Notes under the pieces: model-generated
Seen by the model: only the letters and a program-made list of their open reading frames with translations
The model's database searches: none
What the model was told of the DNA's origin: nothing
Program-made: the position numbers and the translations under genes
Shown here: piece after piece, positions 21,775-34,856 of the stretch
How positions within the stretch are numbered: the stretch's first letter is position 1
Layout of the letters: each line of letters begins with the position of its first letter
From: Apostichopus japonicus
Lineage: Eukaryota > Echinodermata > Holothuroidea > Aspidochirotida > Stichopodidae
Assembly: GCF_037975245.1 (NCBI RefSeq)
Contig: NC_092577.1
Span: 17,188,013 to 17,252,012, forward strand
Reading direction: 5' to 3'
Length of the DNA stretch: 64,000 bases

Positions 21775-24059
21775 GTTAAAGCGTATAAATTGGCTTTGTA
21801 TAACTGTCATTATATATATATATGTATATATATATGTATATATATATATTTAACGCTTTAAGCAATAAAGTTGGAAAAGTTTTTCCTTTTTCTCTTTTGG
21901 ATATATCTTACTTTCCAACACACGCCAACAGACATGTTTATATTTGAATATATATATTAGCTGCAATGAAAATGTTTAGCCGAATTCGATAAAGATCAAA
22001 GTACAGTTCAGGGGTTGGTCCGGGGAGGGGGCCCATTGATTGAACTTCCGCCTCACCCTCCCCTTCTGAAATTGTTGCACAGAAAAGGTGAAAATGGAAT
22101 TACTTATTCTCCTTCTAAGCATGCCGCTTGTGACTTCTTATAACTAGAAAACCAACAGTTATATGGGCTACCTAAGAAGAAAAAGGAGCGTGAACCGTGC
22201 GATTTTTGTTTTGTAAGTTTTGAAAAGGCCGAAAAATTGTCCGAAACCAATTAGGACCTTAACAATTCTCAGGGTAACGCCCAGTGGCTTCTGCACGATT
22301 TCTATGGGTGTTGGGGCCAAGTACCCAATTCCCCCGACTGGCATCCCTCCCCACCACCACATCCTTAATTTCTTTTCAAATTCAACCAACTGAGCCCCGA
22401 GGTTGAGCGTGGCACGGCTATTGCACCCCCCCCCCAAAAATACATTTGCGTAGGCCACTGCCCGCCCCAAAAAAATGGTAGGCCTACAACATATTTTGGT
22501 CTAAATCTGAACACAAGCACTATTTGGGTCATAACAATTTGTTTTTTATCGTGAACCAAATTTGGTGCGTTCAAAAAAATTGAGTCCCCTTAACAACAGC
22601 CCAAGGGCACTGTGGTTCCTTCCGTAGTGGTATATGACAATACACATAATATTATCATAGCAAGATTGGGCTCAAATAGTCGAAGTAATTGTGGTCCTAC
22701 TTGTACCCATAAAATAACCAAGACTATCGCCAACACTTTTGTGATCACAAATTGTGATCGGATTTTTGATCGGAAGGCACTTTTGAGATCTCAACGTGTC
22801 GTCAAAAATGTAAGAAATATAAAGTCACCTACAAGCGGGTCAACAGATATGATAACATTGGTGACCTCAGATCACATGACCGTTTAGTTTGAAAATGTTG
22901 TACCACCCCATTCACAACTTGTCCCAAAATATCAACCGTGTCACACCTTGGCACTAAGAGTTATTGCATTAAATGTCTAAAAATTAACTTTTAACTTGAA
23001 TACATAACTTCACACAAAAGGTCACCCGGAGGTCAACCAATTGACATTTTTGATCAGTGAAATGTGAATACAGCATCAGAACTATTATAAAACTTAAATC
23101 ATTTTTTCTTTGCCCATTTTCTCCCCCAAAATACTACTTTTTTAACATTAATTGACCTTTCGTGACTATGAATCAAATGACCGTTAGGTTTAAAAATATT
23201 CCCCTTTACCATTCGCAACGTGTCCCAAAATATCATTCATGTCACACATTGGCACCGGGAGTTATTGCATTAAATGTCTGAAAATTAACTTGTCAAATTA
23301 CTGAAAAAAGACAAATACTCAGATATCTTAAGTACATTGATATTGTTGATATTTTTCAAATAGTAGATATAAACTGTACTGTTGTTTTGTAAAATATATG
23401 AACTTAAACTTCTGAACTATGGTGGCTCCTTCAAGAAAGCTGTCCGTTTTATCGGTTGGGAGGGTCAGCTATTGTAACTCATTTTTATTGAGTATGGTGA
23501 ACTGTATGTTCTTTTGGTCCATTTCTGCGCTCACGATTGCTGAAGTTATGAGCCTAATTTATGGCCCATGAATCTGCAATGAAAAGATTGTAGAAACAAA
23601 TATTATGTTAATTCATTTCAATACCTGCAGTCTCTGAAAAAAATCAGGAACAGTTAATGACCTATTGTGTTTTTCACTGAGTTCTCTCTTAGGTTTGCTG
23701 CAACTATCAAAAACTGGTTTCATGACAATATAACCACATCAATTATTATAATTCCGGATTACAATGTTATTCGTAATGATAGGACTGGCAACGGAGTGGG
23801 CAGCTGGCCTCTGTAAACAAGTTTTCAAGTTTGCTTTGATTACTGGAGAAGTTAAATTTTGTAAATTTGATTGTCATCGATATGCATGGACTTGGATTTA
23901 AAGGCACTGAAGACTCGTCCAAACTGCGTGCGGACATCTGAAAAAGTTTTCTGTTGCTTGCAAGTGAAGTTTTGTTTTTGTCGCTACAAAATGCAGACAG
24001 TAATGAAATGTGATACCTTGTTATCTTTAGGTGGATGTTGTTCTAGTTTATTAAATTTT
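21775..24059. other. Gene-free interval with a dispersed repeat
   Basis: It holds a TA tract (about 21812-21851) and a member of the GGTCA-rich dispersed family (22640-23320), then AT-rich sequence without motifs. ORFs are short and featureless. Confidence 0.5.
22640..23320. repeat. GGTCA-rich dispersed repeat
   Basis: Shares long phrases with 32.6-34.3 kb: ggtgacctcagatcacatga, aacttgtcccaaaatatcaa, and 'cattggcac...gggagttattgcat'. The phrase block occurs twice here (about 22856-22990 and 23155-23290), so it is an imperfect tandem of ~300 bp. Confidence 0.75.
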
Positions 24060-24607
24060 GGTTAAAATTTGCAAGGTTATTAAAATTTGGTTTCAGTTTC
24101 ATCAATTTTGTTGAATTTTTTACAGAAATTACAAATTCTGTTCAAATTTGTTCAATTGTTGTTAACATTGTCAAGGTTATTCGAGTTAATTCAAATTTTG
24201 TTCACGATTTGTTCAACCTTGTTCAAATTTCGGTCACGGTTTGTTCCACTTTCCTCAAATATTGTTGAAATTTAATTCAAGTTTGTTCAAATTTGGTTCA
24301 CATTTATTCAAACTTGGAAGAAATATTTGGAATAAATCTCAAACTATGTTCAAGTTTTGTTAAGATTTGTTCAAATTGTGTTCAAGTTTGTTCATGAATG
24401 TTAAAATTTTGTTCTCTTTTTTTTAAATATTTGTTAAAATTTGCAAGGTTAATGAAATGTGGTTTCAGTTTCATCAATTATGTTCCATTTTTTAAAGAAA
24501 TATCATCAATTTTTTTTCACTTTTCAAAGAAATATAAAATTTTATTCTAATTTGGTTCAAATTTGGTTAAATTTGGTTCAAAGTTGAGCACATAAGACAT
24601 ATGGTAC
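24060..24607. repeat. Degenerate T-rich 'GTTCAAATTT' simple repeat
   Basis: Dozens of imperfect copies of ttcaaatttg/gttcaagtt run to the edge of the Helentron coding region. The low complexity explains the ORF-like frames here. It may mark the 3' end or insertion site of the Helentron. Confidence 0.75.
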
Positions 24608-24619
24608 ACATATTTTGGT

Positions 24620-26695
24620 TCAACTTGTTGTGTTTTCATTGAAGTTTTGCAGAGAAATCCAAGTTCCTTTGTGATCACTGTAATAGCTCTCAAGGACCCC
24701 ACTACCAATTGTTTCACTTGTAGGAATATTTGTGTAGATATGATCTAAGCATGAGTTATAGTCTGTTGTAGGGGTGAGTATCATTTGTTTGTATTTGAAT
24801 GTTCTTCTGAATAAAGAGAGAAGGCTGTTTTTGTCTGGCGTGTTTTGGAGTACATCAACATTGAAATCACCAATAATCAATTTTTGTTGTGAATGATCTA
24901 TGTGACTTAGAAAGTTACTCAATGCATCATGGAATTGTTGCATGGGAACCTTATTAGACCTGTAAATTGGTGCAATTTGAATAGTTCCAGCACATGTGTA
25001 TTTGGTTGTCAGGGAGATTTCAATATTATTTGTATTCAGTGTTGTCAGTTCAGTCAGTGTTGTAATATTATTCTTAGTGTAGATTACAGTGCCATATGGG
25101 GAATTTGAGACAGGAGCATGAGATGGGATGTTTTTGAATAGTGTAAATCCTTCAATGTACAGCTCATCATTTTTTACTGCTTCTGATAAATGCCATTCAG
25201 TGAAAAGTAGAATATCAGCAGATGTGATTGTGCTGTCATGAATTATGTCAGAAATGTGTCCCCTCAGTGATCTTGCATTATGATGAATGATGGTGGTGCT
25301 CTCCGTACTTTCAAATGCATGGCTGCATATTTTCAATGATCGTGTGGAACGAAGGTTTTCTACTTCTCTGACAACATTTCGATCGACATTATTATTTTCA
25401 CGATTAAGTTCAAGAATGTATAATCCATTTATGGAAGTCACTCTACTTACTGCAACATAGTGGATGTGACATTGTGATCTAGCACCTGACATATCAACAA
25501 CTATCTCTTTCATTGTATCTCCTTCACATCTATGGACTGTCTTTGCAGTTGCTGGTCTGAGGGGAAATTGTTTCCGCATAACTTCTGCATTTTTGTTGCG
25601 ACCAATCCTGAACTGTCGACTACTTCTTGATATTGGAGTCCATGTTGAAGCAAGCTTTGAATGATACAGTCCTCTTTTAGAGTGTCGACATGCTTTACCT
25701 ACAGTAATGTCATCGAACTGTACCCATATAGTGTGAATGTTGTGATCATGTACATTCTCTATATACTTGATGATACCAGTAGCACCATTAATCATTCCAT
25801 CTTCAACTGAAACATTGAGACAGAGGTCAATTCGTTGGTCAATGCCCAAGGATACTTCAGTGAATAATCCCATCGTCTTTTGAGGGTTGTTCGGTATGCA
25901 ATTCAGTATTTTTTGTTTGACGGTGTTTGGGACATCACCTACGACAATGTCTTGAGATCTAATTGTGAGCTTTAGAGTGTCTAGTTTGGAAAAAACTTCA
26001 TCATTGTGTGCATTCACTCTTAGGTTTGTCTGATAAACATGTGTAACATTTGATGGAACATTGTCGGCTGTAAACTGTCTTGTGTTCAGCAGCTTCAAAT
26101 CATCATCTGTTTGTCTATTTTCTCTTAGTCGGTTCAAAAGTTGAGCAAAACTGTAGTCATCTTTTTGTCGCATGATTTCAGTTAGTTCAAAGGCCATAAA
26201 ATGATCTCTCCATAATTTAGATGCAAGTGGACCATAATCATGAGTTAGATCATTAAATATCTATCCATCAAACACTGGCTTGAGTTGAAAGAGATCACCA
26301 ACAGCAATAATGCTAACACCTCCAAATATGTTCTTGCTACCCATAATTTGTTGCAGTCTTTTATGTATGTATGTAAACATTCCATTACCAACCATAGATA
26401 TTTCATCAACGAAAATGATTTTCAAATTTCGGAACTTCACTCGAAGTGAGTTTAGCTTGTCTGATGTTAATGCTTTGTAATGAAATCTTTCATTAGCTGG
26501 AATGAGTAGAGCACTGTGAATGGTACTGCCTTTAATACCATAAGCTGCTTTGCCTGTTGGTGCCATTAGAAGAATGTGAGTATCATCTGGATCATTTCCA
26601 GGCTGGCTAGAATAGTATTTCAAAAGTGCATTGTACAGAGCTTTCAATACTTGAGATTTTCCTACACCAGCTCCGTCAGTGAGAAATGTGTACAT
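24620..26695 (-). pseudogene. Helentron helicase plus C-terminal endonuclease
   Basis: One frame of 692 codons interrupted by a single TAG near 26260. The right part has Walker A (GAGVGKS) and Walker B (IIFVDEISMVG) of a PIF1/RecD-like superfamily 1 helicase. After the stop come ELTEIMRQ, and GATGIIKYIENV further on, and then the final helicase motif HYVAVSRVTS. The last ~220 residues are an endonuclease/exonuclease/phosphatase fold: TTIIHHNARSL, FTEWHLS, IGDFNVD, then a C-terminal YSDHKG. It is the best preserved part of the element; apart from the nonsense codon it reads cleanly. The upstream Rep portion is in other frames. Confidence 0.85.
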
Positions 26696-28850
26696 TGGTT
26701 CTTGTTTTCTTTTGCACCAGTGCAGTACATAGTAGAAAGTCTTTCTGTTGTTTGTTGAGGCTGCGTACTAGACTTCTGTATTCAGAATCAGGCAAGCGAG
26801 GTTTTCGCAATTCTTCTATGTTTGCACTATTGACTGCAATCCCAATGTCTTGTCCAATATCATACAATTCAGGTGATTCATTGGAAGGGATTTTCACTTG
26901 CTGTTTATCCTTTTCGTCTCAATTAGCCTTTTCCATATGTTCTGTATTTGGTGCAATCTCATCATACATCTCAGGGTCTTCATTTTCAATATCATGAATT
27001 GCCTGGTCAATGATATCTCCACTGTGGTTGTACTCTGCTTCCTTGTCTTTAATCTTGGATTCAACCTGAAGGTATCGTTCTTGGTACGTATCACATGACT
27101 CTATGATATTATTCTCAGATCTCCAAGGAAAAAACAACATCAGTTGCTATCTGTAGTACTTTTCTGCATCATTTTCCTTGTTAAATCGAACATATCTGAT
27201 GATCTTGGCTTTGTTTTTTTCTTCTAAAGTTTAATGCACCAACAGTATAGCATTTGACCTCACCAGTATCCTGCATATCATGGTCATCAGCATTATCATG
27301 TGATTCATAGTCATGGGTAATGCTGTCTTTGTTCAATTTGATAGAAGGGTCATCATCATTTTCATCTAATTCATAATCATTGTTACTGCTCTCATTGCTC
27401 TTGTTGTCACTAGTGATATCGAACCAAGCTGCAAAGTCTGCAAGGCAGTAATGTTGTAGTGCTTTAGGTCGGACAGCATACTTCCTGATAAGTCCCATAC
27501 ATTCAATATCTGTAGAGTAATCTGCCAACTGTGAATATATTCCAATGGTTTGATCAGGATTGTTCGATCTTCTAATGGTGAGGTATTTATAAACACAAAG
27601 TGCCTGCAGGCTTTTCTGAGTGACATTTGTAATACCAAATACACTGCTTCTTGAGCACTCATTTCAACATGATTAAGGAATTTGTTTCCAATGTGTCGTA
27701 CTTGCCGTTTGATGGCCATGTTCCCTTCTCTTGCTTCTGTTGTTACACGCTGCATAAGGTTACTCATACCTCTTTGTCCTTTGCTAATGTAAGATACAAT
27801 GTACATGGCACATGCATATGGGTCCAGCACATATTGAATATCCATATTAGCTCTCCAAGTTTCTAGCAAGACTTTATTGTAACAATAAATCCTGACTTCA
27901 GATGGTAATCTTTTTAGAAAGATTTTGTCTGATGTTATGGATGAACGTATAGCAAGAATGTAATCTCTCTCTGTGCTTCCCAACTTTGTGAACATATCTT
28001 CAAATGTGTCAGTAATGTCTTCAGCAAGTTTGACATCATCCAAGTAAGCCTTTATGCACTTGTACATTTCTGTAGTTTTGTCATTGCCTTTAACTTCCAA
28101 TGGTGTTAGAATCATGGTTCTAGGCATTGGTGGGATAGGAAACCCAAAGCGGCAAACACCTTGTCTCTTTTTCCTGCATGTCTTTGCATGGCTGTGAGAT
28201 TGCAGGTTAACAGTTTGGTTGACTGTGTCAGGTATGTTACATGTGACATATTGATCAATAAAAGATGTTCCTTCTGTAGGGCTGCATTTCCATATAAAGG
28301 TGCATCTTTGACCCAAACTAGCATGTGAATGTGTGGGGAACCTCTCTGTTGGAACTCAACTCTGTAGAAATAATCAATGATCTCACCAATTGGATGATAT
28401 GAACTATACAGGAAATTATTCAAGAACCTACGAACATGTAATCAAAGTGACGTGCACATGTGACAGGGTCACTCTGGATAAGGTCAGATTTCTCATTCCA
28501 ATTCATGTTTAAGAGTTCTTCATCTGTGAAATGTTTGTTTTTGACTGTTCTTCCCAGGATTTTGAGTAGGTTGAAGCCAGCTTGTTTCAGCAGCAGAGAA
28601 TGACAGAAACCATGTTGGGATTCCAAGTTGTCGAATCATTGCAAACAGTTCTTTCTTGGACTTTTCCCAATAGGGAGGGGATCCTCGTAATGTTCGGAAT
28701 ACTCTAAATCCTTCATCTAGGGTCAAGATTTGCTTGATACTTTCATTTGTTTTGAAATGTTGAGCAGTTAATTTCTTCCCTTGTGTTTTCTTCTTTCGCA
28801 TACTAAGTGTTACTTTCTGCTGTATTTGGCTGCTTTGTAACTTTTTCATT
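26676..28850 (-). pseudogene. Helentron Rep (HUH nuclease) region, frameshifted
   Basis: Overlapping open pieces in different frames cover the rolling-circle initiator. [15 protein letters not shown] (near 28330) holds the HUH histidines; [14 protein letters not shown] follows after a frameshift near 28280; DPYACAMYIVSYISKG supplies the catalytic tyrosine region (near 27800). Downstream are an acidic linker (about 27180-27530), further linker pieces, and LNKQQKDF leading into the helicase, with another frameshift near 26740. HUH Reps nick and rejoin one DNA strand during rolling-circle transposition. At least four frame changes make it inactive. Confidence 0.8.
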
Positions 28851-29285
28851 TTGTAGAATATGTTTTGGACAGATTTGACAAATCTTCTATCTTTGTGACG
28901 CAGTTCCCACTTACATATTGTGCTGTAATGTACCTTAACTTTGTTGTCACTTCTTGGCTGTCCACAAAGTAATGTTGGAAATGCAAGTATCTTTCAGAAA
29001 GACTGTCTTGAAATTAGCCCATAGGTCTATTTCCTTCACCTGGTGCTACGCAATAAGCAAGTTGGCTTTGTTCCTGAAATTCTGGTGTAAGCATAGTATC
29101 TAATGTACCTTTAGGTTGCATTCCCTCACTTTGAGCTTCTGTCCAATCATCATCTGAATGTGGATGGTCTGCATTGTTGTTTTGATTTGAAGGGGTTGCA
29201 CCTACTGGTAAGTCAGCATTCATTACCTGGACCTACTGAAATAGAGTTGAGAAAGCTTTCTTGCAATTGTTGAATTGATGAAGTG

Positions 29286-29859
29286 TTACAGCTGGTTCTC
29301 TTGTTGTATGGATTTAATTTCATTAGCTGTAAACTGTGGATCTGTTCTAGCTTGTGCCATTCGTTCTTGATTCTTTTGTTTTTCTGTGACAGTGTAGGTG
29401 TCATTTTTGCGAATAGTGTTAATTCGTTTGATGTTTTGTTTCTGTTCAATTTGAGAGTACTCCTCATTTTGTCTTGTGTCTTTCATCCGTTTGATGTTTT
29501 GTTTCTTTTCCTTTTCAGAGTACTCCTCATTTTGTCTTGTGTCTTTCATTCGTTTCCTGTTCTGTACTTTTTCATTTTGAGAGTAATCCGGTTGTCTTCT
29601 ATCTTTCATTTGCTTGGTATTTCTTGTTCTTTCATTTTGAGTGTACACGCAATCTGTCCTCTTGGTTTTCATTCTTTTGAATTTGTCTTCTAGTTCTTTG
29701 GTAAATAATGTCTTTTTTCCTTTCTTGTTCTCTGTATGCACTATTAGTTGCTCTAAGTTTTTGCATTCGTTTAGTACTGTTGGAACAGCTACTACTGGGA
29801 GGTAATTTATTGATGTTCACTTTCTGTTTTGTTTTTTCATCTTTAATTTGTTGCCACAA
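29286..29859 (-). pseudogene. Helentron N-terminal basic region with 21-residue repeats
   Basis: About six imperfect 21-residue modules of the type MKDTRQNEEYSEKEKKQNIK, corresponding to a 63-bp DNA repeat, preceded by TKRMQKLRATNSAYREQERK. They look like short basic helices resembling STPR-type DNA-binding repeats, though those are 23 residues, so the relation is uncertain. A frame change near 29640 joins two pieces. Presumably part of the Helentron polyprotein and a candidate DNA-binding region. Confidence 0.65.
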
Positions 29860-29870
29860 GTTTTGTCTGT

Positions 29871-30113
29871 TCAGTTCTTCTTGTACACGATCTCTTGTTT
29901 TTTTGGTTGTGCAGATTCAAGGTTCTGTGCTACAAGATGTATGTAAATTGCACGTTTATTTGTATCTTTTCTTTCTGAGAGACTACCACATGCTGGGAAT
30001 CGTAGCCATTTCCATTCACTACCAGATACAGCGTATGTATAAATGTCAGTTTGTAAAAGTTTTGCAGCAGTCATTATTTCCACTTCAGTAGCCCACACTG
30101 AATCATCTGACAT
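29871..30113 (-). pseudogene. OTU-like cysteine protease fragment of Helentron
   Basis: VWATEVEIMTAAKLLQTDIY, then WKWLRFPACG and AIYIHLVAQN, match the C-terminal half of OTU domains (WGxxxEIxALAxLLxxxIxV). The catalytic Cys half would lie upstream (30.1-30.6 kb), where only short broken frames remain. OTU domains are deubiquitinases; their role in Helentrons is not known. Confidence 0.65.
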
Positions 30114-30599
30114 ATGGGATGTTTGAATATAATCCTGAACAGATCACGTACTATTCTCCAAATATTACATGGTCTTGCAGTATTAGTATACAATATTGAA
30201 CTGCAAATATTTGGGAATAATTGGATAAGAACTGGTATGAATTTGCTCGTTATTGTCTGTTTTCAACTGCTTTAATATAGCAATCTTTCCATCACGCCAT
30301 AAGTGATCTGGAGGGAAGAAAGTAAACGTGTCATGAGTGTGTATACTTTGCAAGTTAATATCAGTAATATTCGATTGACAAATGGAATGTTGCTCTACTG
30401 CTTTTTCAGAGAGAGTTTTATTAGCATATGTTTCTGACTGGCATGTTTGGTTTGATGTAATATTTTGCTTTGATTCTCTTCTTGTCTTGTTTCGCTGTCT
30501 GTAACTTCATTTTTTTTTCGTGGCATGACAGAATATTGTGGACAAATCTCCTTTTGGAGAACAGTTTTTGTAGGATAGTAGTGCATATAGAGATTGATT

Positions 30600-31124
30600 G
30601 ACTGTTAATTCTATTCTGGATTTTGGGTACAAACTGTCTGGGTACAAACTACATTAAAACACGGGCGCTTGTCCTAGACTACATAAATTGCTCACACAGG
30701 CCTTGCCTATTTTGTTCGAGCTAAAAGTGGTCATTGATTAAAATCTAACTAGGCAACAGCAAATTTTCGTAAACAGCACCTTGTCAATTCTCGCGTTTAC
30801 TTGACACTGATTCTCGATAATTGCAAAACATTAAGGAAAACGTTAACCACGGAATTAAAATATAATACCTTGATTGCAACGATATCGTTCACTCCGATCC
30901 AATAAGCAACGTTGTTTGTATTATGTTGGGTACGGTGCATAGGCGCAATGCTTGTATATATAACTTTGTTTTCAGTTACCGACAAAGATAAATAATAGCA
31001 CTTTGTTCAGATTCTACAGATGCCCAGAGTTATAGTAGTGTTGCAATGATCGATCCAGAGAGAGTGAAAGAATGGTTTTGAATGCTGCAGTCCTGATATG
31101 CTGTAATTAATAGTATCTGATTCT
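30600..31124. other. Short non-coding interval
   Basis: Only frames under 65 codons, without motifs. It may include the 5' end of the Helentron. Confidence 0.4.
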
Positions 31125-32640
31125 GAACTCAGTGTCAAGTAGAACCAAATATCCTCTGTTCCATTAATACCATGCATGCAGTCTGTCTGTCATCACTGCT
31201 GATAATAATCTGAAGTGAAGACTGCTGCTTGACCTCTCAAAGACTAAGGTTAGCAAATTGTGAAAGAGCTGAGCTCAATGGCTAGATAAAGTATGGAGTA
31301 TCTCACCAGTGGTGGCACTGGCCTAAATAAACCATGAGGGGGGCATGACATAGATCAATGTGAAGTTGAACCAAATATCCTCTGTTCCATTAAAACCATG
31401 CATGCAGTCTATCAGCCATCACTGCTGATAGTCATCTGAAGTGGAGACTGTTGCTTGACCTCTCAAGGACAAAAGTTAGCAAATTGTCCAAAAGGTAAGT
31501 TCAATGTTTGGATAAAGCATGAAGTATCCCACCAGTGGTGGTACCAGCCTAAGTAAACAGGGAGGGGGAAGACAACATAGATTATTGGGGGTGTAAATAT
31601 CTATTTACCCCACAACGACAAAACTTGGCAAATTGTCCAAAAGCTGAGGTAATGTTTGGATAAAGCATGGAGTATTACACCAGTGGTGACACCAGCCTAA
31701 GTAAACCAGGATCGAGGAAGGGAGGGGGGGGGGGGCAGGGGTAACGTGGAGGCAACATAGATTCTTGGTGGTGTCAAAATGTATCAACTGGACAACTTTT
31801 ACATATCTAACCTCTGAAAATATTGCAAATTGAAACCTGATTGTAGAAGTTTTAATGAGTACCAGATCTGAGCTTGGTATTTGGTCCTGTTTACCCTGTC
31901 TGTGTTATTTGCAGATTGATAACATGTGTCAAATTCATAATTTCCCCATAAAATTAATGTTCATATATTTACTGTAGGTGATCTGATTAGCACAAGAAAG
32001 TAATACAAGTCAAAAGTCAGCCCGAAGCATGTCAACTATTGATTACAATAGCTAACTCCCAACCTTAATGTTCATCTATGCATGCATTCAGTCATCACTG
32101 CTGATAATAATTGGAAGTGGTCACTGCTGCTTGACCTCTCAAGTACATAAGAGAAACAAATCTGAATGGAAAAAATGACCCTCCCCCTGTAGTGCCACCA
32201 CTGTATCCCACTATTTCCATGGATAAAGAAGTTGAGTCATGTCAGCAGTACCCTGTGTGTGAAGCATTTATTTATTATTTATTTATTTATTATACAAACA
32301 ATTGGTATAGCATAGGTGCTATGTCAGAGGAATTATATCATATTGCCTATTATTCAGTGGAAAATGGAAAGGATATACCTAACCTCTGAAAATATTGCAA
32401 TTAGATTAGAGAATCAATTTTGATTGAGTACCGGATCTGAGTTGGGGGTTAAGCGGCCCCCTCCCCCTGTAGTGCCACCACCGTATCTCACTATTTCCAT
32501 GGATAAGGATGTTGAGTCATGTCAGCAGTACCCTGTGTGTTTAGTGTAAATGCTATGTCAGAGGAGTTATATAATATTGCCTATATATATTATTCAGTGG
32601 AAAATGGAAAGGAAATATTCCACACGGGGGTCAACCTATT
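31125..32640. repeat. ~230- to 280-bp imperfect tandem repeats
   Basis: The phrases 'accaaatatcctctgttccat', 'catgcatgcagtct' and 'gcttgacctctcaa' recur near 31145, 31370 and in part near 31600 and 32090 (about 230 bp apart at first). A second unit, with agtcatgtcagcagtaccct at 32236 and 32515, repeats with a 279-bp offset. A G run lies near 31726. Confidence 0.7.
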
Positions 32641-34270
32641 GACATATATGATCAGAAGGTACCTTTAACGTCTGAAAATAGCATCGAAACTGTAAAAATT
32701 CCCAAAACACAAAGGTCACCAAGGTCAAATTGAGGTCAAGGGTCACCCAGATGCGGGTCGACAGTTTGATTACATTAAAGCAACTTCCAACCCTAACGGA
32801 CAATTTTTTCTCAAGTTATCGCAAAAATACTAGTTTTTTTATCATTAATTGACCTTTGGTGACCTCGGATCACAAGACCGTTAAGTTTGAAAATATTCCC
32901 CATACCATTTGCAACTTGTCCCAAAATATCAATCGTGTCACACATTGGCACTGGGAGTTATTGTACTAAATGTCTGAAGATTAACTTTGACTTCATATAA
33001 GTTAACACACAAAGGTCACCTTGGGTCAACTTATTGACACTTTTGATCAGTGAGACGTAAATAAAGCATCAAACGAAAAAAATGAAAATTTTTTTTCTTT
33101 CCCCATTTTCTCCCCCCAAAATGCTACTTTCTTAAACATTAATTGACCTTTAGTGACCTCTGATCACATGGCCGTTAAGTTTGAAAATATTCCCCTATAC
33201 CATTTGCAACTTGTCCAAAAATATCAACTGTGTCACACCTTGGAACTGGGAGTTATTGCATTAATTGTCTGAAAATTAACTTTGAACTTGTATAACTTTG
33301 CACACGAAGGTCTCACGGGTGTCAACCCATTGACATTTATGATCGGAAGGGTACCTTTGACATCTGAAAATAGCATCGAAACTGTAAAAATCCCCAAAAC
33401 ACGTAAAGGTCAAATTGAGGTCAAGGGTCATCCAGATGCGGGTCGACAATTGGATTACATTGAGGCAACTCCCAACCATAACGGACAATTCGTTCTCAAG
33501 TTATCGCAAAAATACTAGTTTTTTATCATTAATTAACCTTTGGTGACCTCGGATCACATGACCGTTAACTTTGAAATTATTCCCATATACCATTTGCAAC
33601 TTTTCCAAAAATATCAACCGTGTCACACCTTGGAACTGGGAGTTATTGCATTATGTCTGAAAATGAACTTTGACCTGGAATAATTTTGCACATGAAGGTC
33701 ACACGGGTGTCAACCCATTGACATTTTTGATCGGAAAGTACCTTTGATATCCAAATCTAGCATCAAAACCAGACACTTTCTTTTTTGCTTGTTCCTCCCT
33801 AAATAAGCACATTTTTTCTAATGCGACCTTTGACCTTGGTTTTATCTCCTAAATTCCAAAAAACAACACGACAAGTCTGTACACCCATCCTAACTCCAAC
33901 CGAAAAACTTTGACCCCATATAACTTCGCACACGAAGGTCACACGGGGGTCAACCTTTTGACATTTATGAGCAGAAGGTACCTTTCACATCTGAAAATAG
34001 CATCGAAACTGTAAAATCCCCAAAACACGTAAATGTCACAAGAGGTCAAGGGTCATCCAGGTCGGGTCGACAATTGGATTACATTGAGGCAACTCCCAAC
34101 CCTAACGGACAATTCGTTCTTAAGTTATTGCAAAAATACTAGTTTTTTTTATCATTTATTAACCTTTGGTGACCAGTTCACAACTTGTCCCAAAATACCA
34201 GCCTTGTCGCACATTGGCACTGGGAGTTATTGCAGTTTTAATATTTTCGGTTTTTTGGACCATAACTGAC
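32640..34270. repeat. GGTCA-rich dispersed repeat, tandem block
   Basis: Several decayed copies of the family at 22.6 kb. The phrase with 'tacctttgacatctgaaaat' or a variant occurs near 32660, 33350, 33740 and 33980, and tcacacattggcactgggag or a variant near 32940, 33235, 33625 and 34208. AGGTCA/GGGTCA/TGACCT hexamers are frequent, for example gaggtcaagggtca near 32734, 33417 and 34040. Confidence 0.8.
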
Positions 34271-34329
34271 CTTTGGTGACCTTTGTGGGCACCAAAAACA
34301 ATAGGGCACACCTTCTCCATATGGCGGAT

Positions 34330-34856
34330 CTATACTCCAAGTTTGGGGGGGGCGGGGAAATAGCCCCCCAACCCAAAAAAAATAGGGTCCAAAAAAATGT
34401 TGGTCCAAAAAAATTGCTGCTACCCCCGAAAAAAAAGTGGATCCCAAAAAAGTAGGGGCCCCAAAAATTGAGATCCCCCTAAAAAAAATTAAGAAATATG
34501 GGGGTCCAAAAGAAATGAGTCCCAGCCAAAAAATTGGGTCCAAAAACATTGAGTACCCCCAAAAATTAGGTCAGAAGAAATGTTGGTCCCAAAAAATTTG
34601 TTTCCCCCAAAAAAAATTGGGTGCCAAAAAATGAAGTTGGCCAAACAAATTTGGTCCGAAAAATGGGTCTAAAAAGAGGAATCTCTAAAAAAACATGGGG
34701 TACCAAAAAATTGGGTCCGGAAAAAATGGGGCCCAAAAAATTGGGTCCGCAAACAAATTTGGGTCAACAAAAGTTGGGGCCGGAAAAAATTGGGTCCGAA
34801 AAAAATGGCTCCGAAAAAATTTTGCTCAAAAACAATCCAAGAGTCCCAAACAAATT
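34330..34856. repeat. Degenerate purine-rich minisatellite ('AAAAAATTGGGTCC')
   Basis: Short A-runs alternate with ttgggtcc/gggtccaa in irregular 15-30-bp units. It runs directly into the perfect 16-bp array. ORFs here are repeat artefacts. Confidence 0.8.

Larger units (their letters stand above)
24608..30600 (-). mobile_element. Helentron (Helitron2-type) rolling-circle transposon, degraded
   Basis: In transcription order (right to left): an OTU-like fragment, a repeat-rich basic region, a Rep nuclease, a PIF1-type helicase, and a C-terminal AP-endonuclease-like domain. The endonuclease and OTU modules distinguish Helentrons from canonical Helitrons. Several frameshifts and stops separate the modules. 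Exact ends were not found. Confidence 0.85.

Noticed and set aside
29283-30091. Plus-strand ORFs rich in Phe and Leu suggesting membrane proteins
   Set aside because: They are antisense to the Lys/Gln-rich Helentron N-terminus, which yields Phe/Leu codons in reverse.
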